Shown piece by piece: positions 22,743-30,144 of a stretch of 35,589 bases of DNA (position 1 is its first letter; each line of letters starts with the position of its first letter). The DNA lies in the IMG/VR virus record IMGVR_UViG_3300007640_000103, positions 1-35,589 of that record. One strand, 5' to 3'. This DNA is from a virus. Below the pieces are notes generated by a model. That model was not told where the DNA came from. It saw only the letters and a program-made list of their open reading frames with translations, and made no database searches. The position numbers and the translations under genes were made by a program.

Positions 22743-22979
22743 ATGGATAAAGAAATATTTAATCAAATTCAGGCAGATTTAGAGAAATTCTTACCATCTC
22801 CTGAGATGTCCTCAGATGCTCTTATAAGGTTTGTTTACACAGCCCTAGAGAGAAACTATAGACAAGGCAGAGGAGAAGCTAAGAAAGAAGCTATAGCTGT
22901 CCTAGAGGAAGCTAGACTAAAAGAAAAGCATGAAGTAACAATTACGTATTTACAAGAACAAATAAGAGGAAAAGTTTAG
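22743..22979 (+). CDS. Small helical hypothetical protein (78 aa)
   Basis: The protein is nearly all helical, with a long charged C-terminal helix (GEAKKEAIAVLEEARLKEKH) and a shorter helix in front (MSSDALIRFVYTALERNYRQG). It ends 22 nt before a terminator, so it closes the operon. No family was recognised. Confidence 0.65.
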   Translation: MDKEIFNQIQADLEKFLPSPEMSSDALIRFVYTALERNYRQGRGEAKKEAIAVLEEARLKEKHEVTITYLQEQIRGKV

Positions 22980-23001
22980 AATTATTTTTAAAAATCCTAT
23001 G

Positions 23002-23039
23002 AGGAACAGCTTAGATTTCGTATCTTTGTTGTTCCTTTT
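23002..23039 (+). terminator. Intrinsic terminator
   Basis: AGGAACAGC at 23002-23010 pairs with GTTGTTCCT at 23028-23036 (9 bp with one G-U pair). An inner AGAT/ATCT stem can form in the loop, and TTTT ends the hairpin. A TATCTTTG sequence resembling the Bacteroidota -7 promoter element (TAnnTTTG) lies inside, at 23021-23028, but no matching -33 element is seen. Confidence 0.8.
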
Positions 23040-23057
23040 AATTATAAAATTTTGTGA

Positions 23058-24785
23058 ATGGATGAAAATGTATTTAGGACAGCCTTTAGTGAAACTGTAT
23101 TTAAAAATAAGTACGCACATGAGGGGTGTGAAACTTGGGAGAAATTGTCTTCCACGTTAATTAGAGATGTCTGTAAAGAACATCTCAGTAAGGAGGAAAT
23201 AAAGAATCTTATTAGTCTACATTCAAATATGAAGTTTATCGCTGGTGGTAGATATTTATATTATGCAGGTAGAGCTAATAAATATTTTAATAATTGCTAC
23301 CTACTTAAAGCAGAAGAAGATAGTAGAGAAGATTGGGCTAATTTAAGTTGGAAATCAGAAAGTTGCCTTATGACAGGTGGTGGTATAGGTATTGACTATT
23401 CTATATATAGGCCTCATGGGGCTCTTATTAAGAAAACTGGTGGGACCGCTAGTGGGCCTATCCCTAAAATGAAGATGATTAATGAAATTGGAAGGAATGT
23501 CATGCAGGGTGGCTCCAGAAGAAGTGCTATTTATGCTTCTTTAAATTGGAGACATGGTGATGTTAGTCAATTCCTACACTCTAAAGATTGGTATAATATG
23601 CCTATTTCAGGAGCTTATGATAAAGATGGAGTTAATTTAACAATAGGGAATCTAAAAGAAAAGGATTTCAACTATCCAGCACCAATGGATATGACAAATA
23701 TTAGTATAAATTATGATAATAATTTTTTAGAAACAGTTTATGATTTACCTATAGAGCAAATTAAAGTTAATTTTGCCAATGAAGTAGATATGCCGATAAA
23801 ATATATACCAGCTGTATTTATAGATAATTGTAGACAAGCTCTGAAAACAGGAGAACCTGGTTTTAGTTTTAATTTCTTTGACAAAGTAAACGAGACATTA
23901 AGAAACGCTTGTACTGAGGTTACCTCTGAAGACGATAGTGATGTTTGCAACTTAGGTTCTTTGAATTTATCTAGATTTGAGAATATAGAGGAATTTAGGG
24001 AAGCAGTTAGGTTGGCTTCTAAATTTCTATTATGTGGCACTTTAAAAGCAAAATTACCTTACGCTAAAGTTTATGAGACAAGAGAAAAGAATAGAAGATT
24101 AGGTTTAGGATTAATGGGAATCCACGAATGGTTACTTCAAAGAAATTATGGCTATGAAGTAGTTCCAGAACTTAAAGAGTGGCTTACGGTATATAAAGAA
24201 GAATCAGAGTTAGCAGCTAATGAGTTAGCTACTAGTTTGAAGATAAGTAAACCAGTAGCTTATAGAGCAATAGCTCCTACAGGAACAATAGGTATCTTAG
24301 CAGGTACAACAACAGGTATTGAACCTCTATTTGCTGTAGCTTATAAAAGGCGGTACTTAAAAGGAGATAAGGCGTGGCATTATCAGTATGTTATTGATGG
24401 TACGGCTAAAATTTTGATTAATAAATACTCTTTAGATCCTGAGAAAATAGAAAGCGCTGTAGATTTATCAAATAATTATGAAAAAAGAATTAAATTTCAA
24501 GCAGATATACAAGATTATGTTGATATGAGTATATCCTCTACAATTAATTTAGCAAAGTGGGGAACAGAAACTAATAATGAAACTAAAGTAAATGATTTTG
24601 CTAAAACATTACTTAGTTACACCCATAGATTACGAGGATTTACCTGTTATCCAGATGGAAGTAGAGGGGGACAGCCCTTAACAGTGGTATCATATGCAGA
24701 GGCTAAGCAGCATGAAGGGAAAGAATTCAAAGAAGAATTCCATGATATATGCGATATATCTGGGGGTGGAACCTGTGGAGTATGA
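23058..24785 (+). CDS. nrdJ: Ribonucleotide reductase, class II (adenosylcobalamin-dependent)
   Basis: The enzyme reduces ribonucleotides to deoxyribonucleotides for phage DNA synthesis. The catalytic N-x-C-x-E is N283-C285-E287. The redox cysteine pair is C80 and C297 (DVCNLGS). The APTGTIGILAGTTTGIEPLF region and KRRYL are typical of NrdJ. The C-terminal cysteines C565 and C573 (CDISGGGTC) would be the re-reduction pair. There is no nrdB beside it, as expected for class II, so host-supplied vitamin B12 is needed. Length is 575 aa. It overlaps the HNH gene by 4 nt. Confidence 0.88.
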   Translation: MDENVFRTAFSETVFKNKYAHEGCETWEKLSSTLIRDVCKEHLSKEEIKNLISLHSNMKFIAGGRYLYYAGRANKYFNNCYLLKAEEDSREDWANLSWKSESCLMTGGGIGIDYSIYRPHGALIKKTGGTASGPIPKMKMINEIGRNVMQGGSRRSAIYASLNWRHGDVSQFLHSKDWYNMPISGAYDKDGVNLTIGNLKEKDFNYPAPMDMTNISINYDNNFLETVYDLPIEQIKVNFANEVDMPIKYIPAVFIDNCRQALKTGEPGFSFNFFDKVNETLRNACTEVTSEDDSDVCNLGSLNLSRFENIEEFREAVRLASKFLLCGTLKAKLPYAKVYETREKNRRLGLGLMGIHEWLLQRNYGYEVVPELKEWLTVYKEESELAANELATSLKISKPVAYRAIAPTGTIGILAGTTTGIEPLFAVAYKRRYLKGDKAWHYQYVIDGTAKILINKYSLDPEKIESAVDLSNNYEKRIKFQADIQDYVDMSISSTINLAKWGTETNNETKVNDFAKTLLSYTHRLRGFTCYPDGSRGGQPLTVVSYAEAKQHEGKEFKEEFHDICDISGGGTCGV

Positions 24786-25309
24786 GGAAGTATAATTATT
24801 TAAAGGAAAATGATACTTTTGGAAAATGGACAATTATTTCTGATGGGCCTATTATTAAAACTAAAGCAAGATCATTTCATTATTTTTGCAAATGTGCTTG
24901 CGGAGATACAAAACGATGGGTAAATGCAAGTGATTTAGTAAATAGCAGAAGCATCTGTTGTAATAAATGCTCTCAATATAGTGGACATAATGAACTCTCA
25001 TTATCCTTTTTTAATGTAATTAAGAAAGGAGCTATATCTAGAGGTTTAGAATTTAATATAACTATTGAAGCTATTTATCATTTATTAGAAAAGCAAGATT
25101 TTAAATGTAATTTATCGGGTATAGATATTAAATTACATAAGAGACATTACAAGAATAGAAAAGAACAAACTGCTTCATTAGATAGGATAGACTCATCTAA
25201 AGGCTACACGCTAGATAATGTGCAGTGGTTACATCGAGATATAAATATAATGAAAAATACACATAAACAAGAGTATTTTATTGAATTATGTAAGAAAGTA
25301 GCTGATTGA
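24782..25309 (+). CDS. HNH homing endonuclease (175 aa)
   Basis: A Cys-rich zinc-ribbon (CKCACG, then CCNKC) precedes a C-terminal HNH-like core with KCNLSGIDI, then ASLDRIDSSKGYTLDNVQWL and a final helix (DINIMKNTHKQEYFIELCKK), the usual pattern of free-standing phage HNH endonucleases. The start is ATG 24782, which overlaps the RNR stop (tATGA); the frame is open upstream only inside the RNR gene. It sits directly behind a conserved RNR gene, a common homing site. It is followed by a terminator. Confidence 0.8.
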   Translation: MRKYNYLKENDTFGKWTIISDGPIIKTKARSFHYFCKCACGDTKRWVNASDLVNSRSICCNKCSQYSGHNELSLSFFNVIKKGAISRGLEFNITIEAIYHLLEKQDFKCNLSGIDIKLHKRHYKNRKEQTASLDRIDSSKGYTLDNVQWLHRDINIMKNTHKQEYFIELCKKVAD

Positions 25310-25332
25310 AGTAAAATAACGTAATAAACTAT

Positions 25333-25362
25333 AAAAGGGTAGCAGAAATGTTACCCTTTTTT
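25333..25362 (+). terminator. Intrinsic terminator with GAAA tetraloop
   Basis: AAAAGGGTAGCA at 25333-25344 pairs with TGTTACCCTTTT at 25349-25360 (12 bp with one G-U pair) around a GAAA loop, followed by TT. It ends the RNR-HNH operon. Confidence 0.9.
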
Positions 25363-25385
25363 ATTAACTAAAAAATGAAGAAGAA

Positions 25386-25637
25386 ATGTATAAAGTAGGA
25401 GATGAAGTAATAATCACTAAAAGTGCTAATAACTGGGCCTCTGACATGGATGAATATGTAGGTAAAAAAGTTATTATTTCAAAGATTAGGAAATCTTTGT
25501 TTACTCAGGGAATTCTTATAGAATTTGAGGACTCTGGGAAGTGGGATTGGAGCTCTAATTGTAATCATTTTAAACATGCAGATCCAAATCATTCTAGAAA
25601 TGAAAATATTAGAAAATTTAAAGAATTAACATTATGA
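25386..25637 (+). CDS. SH3/KOW-like small protein with shared C-terminal tail (83 aa)
   Basis: It opens with YKVGDEVIITKSANNW, a KOW/SH3-like start, and ends NENIRKFKELTL, the tail shared with proteins at 1680 and 7906-9434. The stop overlaps the next start (ttATGA), as in the other tail genes. A seven-codon out-of-frame ORF (ATG at 25375, stop 25396-25398) starts after the A-rich leader and overlaps this start. Function unknown. Confidence 0.65.
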   Translation: MYKVGDEVIITKSANNWASDMDEYVGKKVIISKIRKSLFTQGILIEFEDSGKWDWSSNCNHFKHADPNHSRNENIRKFKELTL

Positions 25638-25813
25638 AAAATTTTAACCCATTCCCAATTATATTTATGTTGGGACTATCAATAGCCTTTATGTTCTTCT
25701 TTAAGAGCGTAATGGAATCAGAAGGCTTCTGGTTTGCACTAGCTATGCAAATGATACCTTTAGCAGGTTTAGGAGTCTTAATAGCAATAGCAATTAAAGA
25801 AAGAAAGAAATGA
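25634..25813 (+). CDS. Small two-pass membrane protein (59 aa)
   Basis: The frame runs from ATG 25634 to TGA 25811-25813 and overlaps both neighbours by 4 nt. Residues about 7-23 (FPIIFMLGLSIAFMFFF) and about 34-54 (FALAMQMIPLAGLGVLIAIA) are hydrophobic, and the C-terminus is basic (KERKK). It is probably an inner-membrane protein, working with the membrane protein that follows. No family was recognised. Confidence 0.7.
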   Translation: MKNFNPFPIIFMLGLSIAFMFFFKSVMESEGFWFALAMQMIPLAGLGVLIAIAIKERKK

Positions 25814-26187
25814 TATACATAGGACTAACATGTTTAATTTTAGCAGGAATTGCTAAGTCTATAATGGACAGTTTAAATTTTCACATGTATGCATCAATAT
25901 TTAGACAGGATAAGTGGTTCCCTGCAGAGTGGTGGAATCCAGAATACAGTCAGTATAATAAATACAAAGACGGAGATCCTTCTAAAGGACCTGCTTTCTT
26001 TGGAGCTACTACTTTTTTAGTGTGGACTACTGATGCTTGGCATCTATTTCAATTACTATGGGGACTACTAAGTGCTACGGGATATGTAGTACTAGGTATG
26101 AGTTGTCCTTGGCTAGCAATAGCTGGATACGCATTAGAGAGAGTAGTATTTGAGTTATTTTGGTCTAAGATTCTGAAACTGCGATAG
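25810..26187 (+). CDS. Membrane protein (125 aa)
   Basis: There is a hydrophobic N-terminal segment (YIGLTCLILAGIAKSI). A central polar, aromatic loop (QDKWFPAEWWNPEYSQYNKY) follows, then two C-terminal membrane segments (WHLFQLLWGLLSATGYVVLG and LAIAGYALERVVFELF). The Trp/Tyr-rich loop probably faces the periplasm. The 4-nt overlap couples it to the 59-aa membrane protein. No known family was recognised. Confidence 0.75.
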   Translation: MIYIGLTCLILAGIAKSIMDSLNFHMYASIFRQDKWFPAEWWNPEYSQYNKYKDGDPSKGPAFFGATTFLVWTTDAWHLFQLLWGLLSATGYVVLGMSCPWLAIAGYALERVVFELFWSKILKLR

Positions 26188-26219
26188 CAGAGGTTGCAGG
26201 TAAACAACCTAAAAGTGAG

Positions 26220-26248
26220 AAGAGAGGGATACTTCCCTCTCTTTTTTT
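26220..26248 (+). terminator. Intrinsic terminator
   Basis: AAGAGAGGGA at 26220-26229 pairs perfectly with TCCCTCTCTT at 26234-26243 around a 4-nt loop, followed by TTTTT. A smaller hairpin (AGGTTG 26191-26196 with CAACCT 26205-26210) precedes it. Confidence 0.92.
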
Positions 26249-26279
26249 AATTATTAATACTAATAAAAAATAAGAAAAC

Positions 26280-26996
26280 GTGGAAGTAGCACAAGGAGAA
26301 TTAAGAGAATTAAGAGTAAATCAATTAAAATTCATGTCCTTTAATAGGGAAGTGAGTATGAAACAGGTTGATAAGTTAAGTGATTCTATATGTAAGTATG
26401 GAATTCTTAGGGTACCTGTTATCGTAAAAACTAGAGCTATGTCAGGGAGCCTGGAGTATTATATAGTTGATGGGCAGCATTTAATAAAGAGTCTTATCAA
26501 AAATGAAGTGAGTAAGGTAACTTGTTTGATATTTGAGTCTGAGAATAAAGCTGAGATAGTTAATACTATGGCAGTTTTGAACAACATAGTGAAAAAATGG
26601 ACCCCTGAGAATTATGTAAAAGCATTTGCAGGATTAGGAGACAGTAATTATCAACAATTACAAACACGTGTTGAAATATCTGGATTTTCTTATACAGCAA
26701 TGGGGACCATACTAGGAAACGCTACAAAAATTAAACAGGGTACATTTGTAGTAGAGAACACAGATGCTAATAGTTTAATAAGATATGTATCGGAGATATG
26801 TAGTATTTTAGAAGCACACAACAATAAATTTATTACAGGATTTGTGAGTTTTTACAGACATCCTAGTTTAACTAGATACAACCATAGTGAGTTTAAATTA
26901 AAGTTATTAACTTCTTTAGAGGAATTTAAACACTTACCTTACATATCTAGGGAAGCAACAATTACAGAAAAGCTTTTAGAAGTATATAATAGATAA
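26280..26996 (+). CDS. ParB/Srx-like protein (238 aa)
   Basis: The N-terminal 90 residues match the ParB/Srx-like fold: LRVNQLKFMSFNREVSMKQV, then LSDSICKYGILRVPVIVK, and the signature VDGQHLIKSLIKN in place of the usual GxHR motif. The C-terminal part is helical and may bind DNA. The fold is used by ParB CTPases, nucleases and kinases, so the activity cannot be settled from sequence. The start is GTG at 26280 after an A-rich leader. It is the last plus-strand gene before the convergent junction. Confidence 0.75.
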   Translation: MEVAQGELRELRVNQLKFMSFNREVSMKQVDKLSDSICKYGILRVPVIVKTRAMSGSLEYYIVDGQHLIKSLIKNEVSKVTCLIFESENKAEIVNTMAVLNNIVKKWTPENYVKAFAGLGDSNYQQLQTRVEISGFSYTAMGTILGNATKIKQGTFVVENTDANSLIRYVSEICSILEAHNNKFITGFVSFYRHPSLTRYNHSEFKLKLLTSLEEFKHLPYISREATITEKLLEVYNR

Positions 26997-27000
26997 AAAG

Positions 27001-27027
27001 AAAAAGAGGGGCTAGACCCCCCTTTTT
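27001..27027. terminator. Bidirectional terminator between convergent genes
   Basis: AAAAAGAGGGG at 27001-27011 pairs with CCCCCCTTTTT at 27017-27027 (10 of 11 pairs) around CTAGA. With A-runs on one side and T-runs on the other, it works in both directions. It separates the plus-strand block from the minus-strand giant genes. Confidence 0.88.
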
Positions 27028-27056
27028 GACTTTCACTTAGCAAAAATTTTTGACTT

Positions 27057-30000
27057 TTACCCGTTTTCTAAGAAAGCGAGAGCGTCCTCAACATTACTGT
27101 CCCATGCATTCCATATAGGAACTAAATCTGCAAAACGCTTTTTTATCTTAAGTTCTCCAGAACGTCTTCCTGATTTATATCTTTCTGTAGGATTAACTGT
27201 TTGTGCTAAAAAATCAAGACTTTCTTGTACAGAATTTAAGGACATCACAGGGTTTCTAAAAGTCCTAACAGCTTCACTAGGATTTATAAAAGAAGTAAGT
27301 TCTGAATACAACTTGCGAGAAAGATAAGCAGCATAAAGATCTTCTGGATCATCCCCTTCTTTAAAAGCTTTAGAAGCTAGCCACATTATAACTGCTACAG
27401 TAATTTCTAAAGTAGCTCTTTTAATTCTAGCTTTTTGTTCATCTGTTAATGTATTCCAGTATTGTGGAGCTGTTGCTAATTTAAGAGCAAGTAGGTCTTT
27501 ACCTATATTATATACGAATCTCATAGTTTCAGTATAAGTACCTTCTTCAAATTCTCCTGTCTCAGGATTGAAACTTCTAATAGCTAAATCTTTATCTTGA
27601 GGATTTATACTCATTCTACCTATTCCTCTAAATCTTTTTTGGACACCAGGGATAAGCCATCCACGCATCTGATATGTTAAGGCCCCAACAGCTGATCTTT
27701 TAAGAATAGATTTATTCTTACTATCATAGTTACCATAGAGGTCTCTATTAGTTCTTCTAATAAGTTTAGATATTATTCTCATATCAGAAAAACCTATTCC
27801 ACTAGTCTTCTCAGTAGAAACTACTGCTGGGTGAAAATCAAGTTTTCCATTTTCATCTTTTACATGTGCGGTATCGACTCCTATTGCTTTTTCTCTATCT
27901 TTAGTGGGTTTAAAGTCTTTATCCAGGAAGTCTCCATTTGCGTCCTTAACCTTTATGTTATCCAATACTGAGTACATTACAATAGATTGTACATTATGTT
28001 CCCCCATAGTGTTAAAGGCTATTAAAGAACCTGTTTGGGCTATTCTTTTAATTCTGGTATTCTCATTAAATTTCTTATCTAGGGGTTGGTGGTCAGACAT
28101 GGCATCGAATTTTCTAGCTAACAAATTAGTTCTGCTCTTAGGAACTCTTTGTCCTATATCAGCTACTATTTTACCATTAGCCATCTCTTTATAGTACTCT
28201 GCAGTACCATGGGCTCTATTTTTAATTCCAAATACTCCAGTATTTTTTCCAGCAGTTTCTATCCAAGAGACCGTACTACCATGTAATACGTTAGCCATCC
28301 CTGTTAACCCCTTTCCCGCTAAAGCTACCATGGAGGTATAACTTCTAATGGAGTTTAATACTTTAGCTATTCTAGGATCTCCTTCGGTTTGAATACCATA
28401 GACTCTATGTCTAATTAAAGAGTTTAACGCTAGTGCTAAATTAGAACCTGCTTCTTTAGCTTTTTTAGTTAGTGCTTCTCCTGTAGTACGATCTACCTTT
28501 AGGATTTGCTTAAAACTAGTTCGTTGCTCTATGTCTGCTTCGGATACCAAATCTTGTAAGCTCTGTAAAAATACAGCAGTTTCTGACTTAGCTTCAAAAT
28601 TTAATGAATTATGATAATCCATTAACATTAAACTTAAGACATCTTTACTTTGATCTTCAGGAGCTACATTGGTATTTCGGTAGTGTAAAGGAATAACCTC
28701 TCTTTCATTTCCTGAGGGACCTGTGATAACTTCTACAAAACTAGCTTCTTTATTTCTGGCTATCCTCCCCTCTATATCTCCAAACTCAGTATCATCAGCT
28801 CTTAACTTAAATTTATCTTTAAAACCCTCTACTGCAGTAGAAATTGCTCCAGAAGTATACATTCTTTCTAGATTATTCTTATTAACTCTAGGAAGGGCAA
28901 ACCCTAATTTAATAGGCACAATAGCATCTTTCTCCTTAACTAGTTTGGAAATGAATTGCTGCATCTCCCAAACAGGAGTACCCGCATAAGTTTCTCTAAA
29001 CTCTGTCCAGTTTAAAGATTTTTGATTTACTACAACATTCAAAGATTTACCTTCTTCATCCACAGCAAATATACTAGCAAATTGTTTTTCTGGATTACCA
29101 CTTTTCCCTACATAAGCCTCAAATCTTTTATAAATCTCATCAGCTTCCTCTTCTTTAGCAATAGTTTTTTGGTCTATAGCGTAATCTGCTGTATCTAAAG
29201 CCTCCACAGCCATAGACATAATATCGTGTCCCATATCCCTAGGATTTACAGCATAAGTCACTGCTGTAGACATGTCAACTGTCTTCTTAAGAATCCCTCT
29301 TACATATTCCTCAGTTTCATAGCTGATCTTATCAGCATGAATCATCATATAAGCTTCCACATATTCTTTTTGCTTCTTATCTAATTCAGTGCTTGATATT
29401 CTCTGCTTCCTAAGTTCAGGCTTCTTATTCATAATGAACTCTCTAGTAGCTTTATCTTTATAGTAAGCTTTAACTTTATCAAAATAGGGAGACCAAGTCT
29501 TAACATGATACTCTCTAGTAAGATCTATAGAATCTCGCTGTAATTTAGTTCTACTTTCATTAATTGTGTGAATAATCTCAAACTCTTTTTTAAGTTTTTC
29601 GTCTCCAGCAAAGTCTTCACTTAATTCATCTAATAAATTTAAAGATTTTAAATGCTCTCTGATTCTAACTAGTTCCTCTAAATTCAGCTCTCTTTCTTCC
29701 ACATTAACTCTCTGCTTAAGGTTTTTCATGTGCTTGACTAGACTATTAGTAGTAGTCTGAGCATGGATTAGATACTTATTGATAGCATAATCTGCTTCAA
29801 AATCATCTAGTTCTTTTAGCGTCTTCTTTAGCTCTCTAACTCTTTCTTTTAGGTCAGGGTTCTTCTTAACTACGTGAGACAGCCTTTGTAGCTTTCTTTT
29901 AAGGTCTCCCCTAGCCTTCTCTAGAAAGTCATTTTTTTGCTTAAGGTGTTTATCCACCTCCTCCAATTCAGGATTAGGCTGTGTCTCTACGATATCTTTT

Positions 30001-30143
30001 TTAGCTAATTCATTTAGGATACTTTGTGGGTATCCTTGATTAGCTATATATATATCCATAGCACGGTTACCGTCACCATCTACTGATTTTAATAAGAGTT
30101 CCCAAGGCTTATTAGTAATGGGACATTGCATTGCTGTTTTCAT
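27057..30143 (-). CDS. Large virion-associated protein, unrecognised (1,028 aa)
   Basis: It starts 1 nt after the stop of the RNA polymerase gene, so it is co-transcribed and probably acts with it. The N-terminal about 200 residues are highly charged and helical (HLKQKNDFLEKARGDLKRKL), probably coiled-coil. The middle is mixed. The last 150 residues include a hydrophobic helix (LEITVAVIMWLASKAF) and end in a Pro/Trp-rich segment. Size, position and late strand suggest a protein packed in the virion and ejected with the polymerase. No domain was recognised. Confidence 0.8.
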   Translation of the reverse strand: MKTAMQCPITNKPWELLLKSVDGDGNRAMDIYIANQGYPQSILNELAKKDIVETQPNPELEEVDKHLKQKNDFLEKARGDLKRKLQRLSHVVKKNPDLKERVRELKKTLKELDDFEADYAINKYLIHAQTTTNSLVKHMKNLKQRVNVEERELNLEELVRIREHLKSLNLLDELSEDFAGDEKLKKEFEIIHTINESRTKLQRDSIDLTREYHVKTWSPYFDKVKAYYKDKATREFIMNKKPELRKQRISSTELDKKQKEYVEAYMMIHADKISYETEEYVRGILKKTVDMSTAVTYAVNPRDMGHDIMSMAVEALDTADYAIDQKTIAKEEEADEIYKRFEAYVGKSGNPEKQFASIFAVDEEGKSLNVVVNQKSLNWTEFRETYAGTPVWEMQQFISKLVKEKDAIVPIKLGFALPRVNKNNLERMYTSGAISTAVEGFKDKFKLRADDTEFGDIEGRIARNKEASFVEVITGPSGNEREVIPLHYRNTNVAPEDQSKDVLSLMLMDYHNSLNFEAKSETAVFLQSLQDLVSEADIEQRTSFKQILKVDRTTGEALTKKAKEAGSNLALALNSLIRHRVYGIQTEGDPRIAKVLNSIRSYTSMVALAGKGLTGMANVLHGSTVSWIETAGKNTGVFGIKNRAHGTAEYYKEMANGKIVADIGQRVPKSRTNLLARKFDAMSDHQPLDKKFNENTRIKRIAQTGSLIAFNTMGEHNVQSIVMYSVLDNIKVKDANGDFLDKDFKPTKDREKAIGVDTAHVKDENGKLDFHPAVVSTEKTSGIGFSDMRIISKLIRRTNRDLYGNYDSKNKSILKRSAVGALTYQMRGWLIPGVQKRFRGIGRMSINPQDKDLAIRSFNPETGEFEEGTYTETMRFVYNIGKDLLALKLATAPQYWNTLTDEQKARIKRATLEITVAVIMWLASKAFKEGDDPEDLYAAYLSRKLYSELTSFINPSEAVRTFRNPVMSLNSVQESLDFLAQTVNPTERYKSGRRSGELKIKKRFADLVPIWNAWDSNVEDALAFLENG

Positions 30144-30144
30144 A

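Noticed and set aside
23021-23028. Bacteroidota promoter element TATCTTTG
   Set aside because: It lies inside a clear terminator hairpin, and no matching -33 element is found at the expected distance.
27904-28989. Plus-strand open frames inside the 1,028-aa minus-strand gene
   Set aside because: They are short, lack leaders, and lie opposite a long continuous coding frame.
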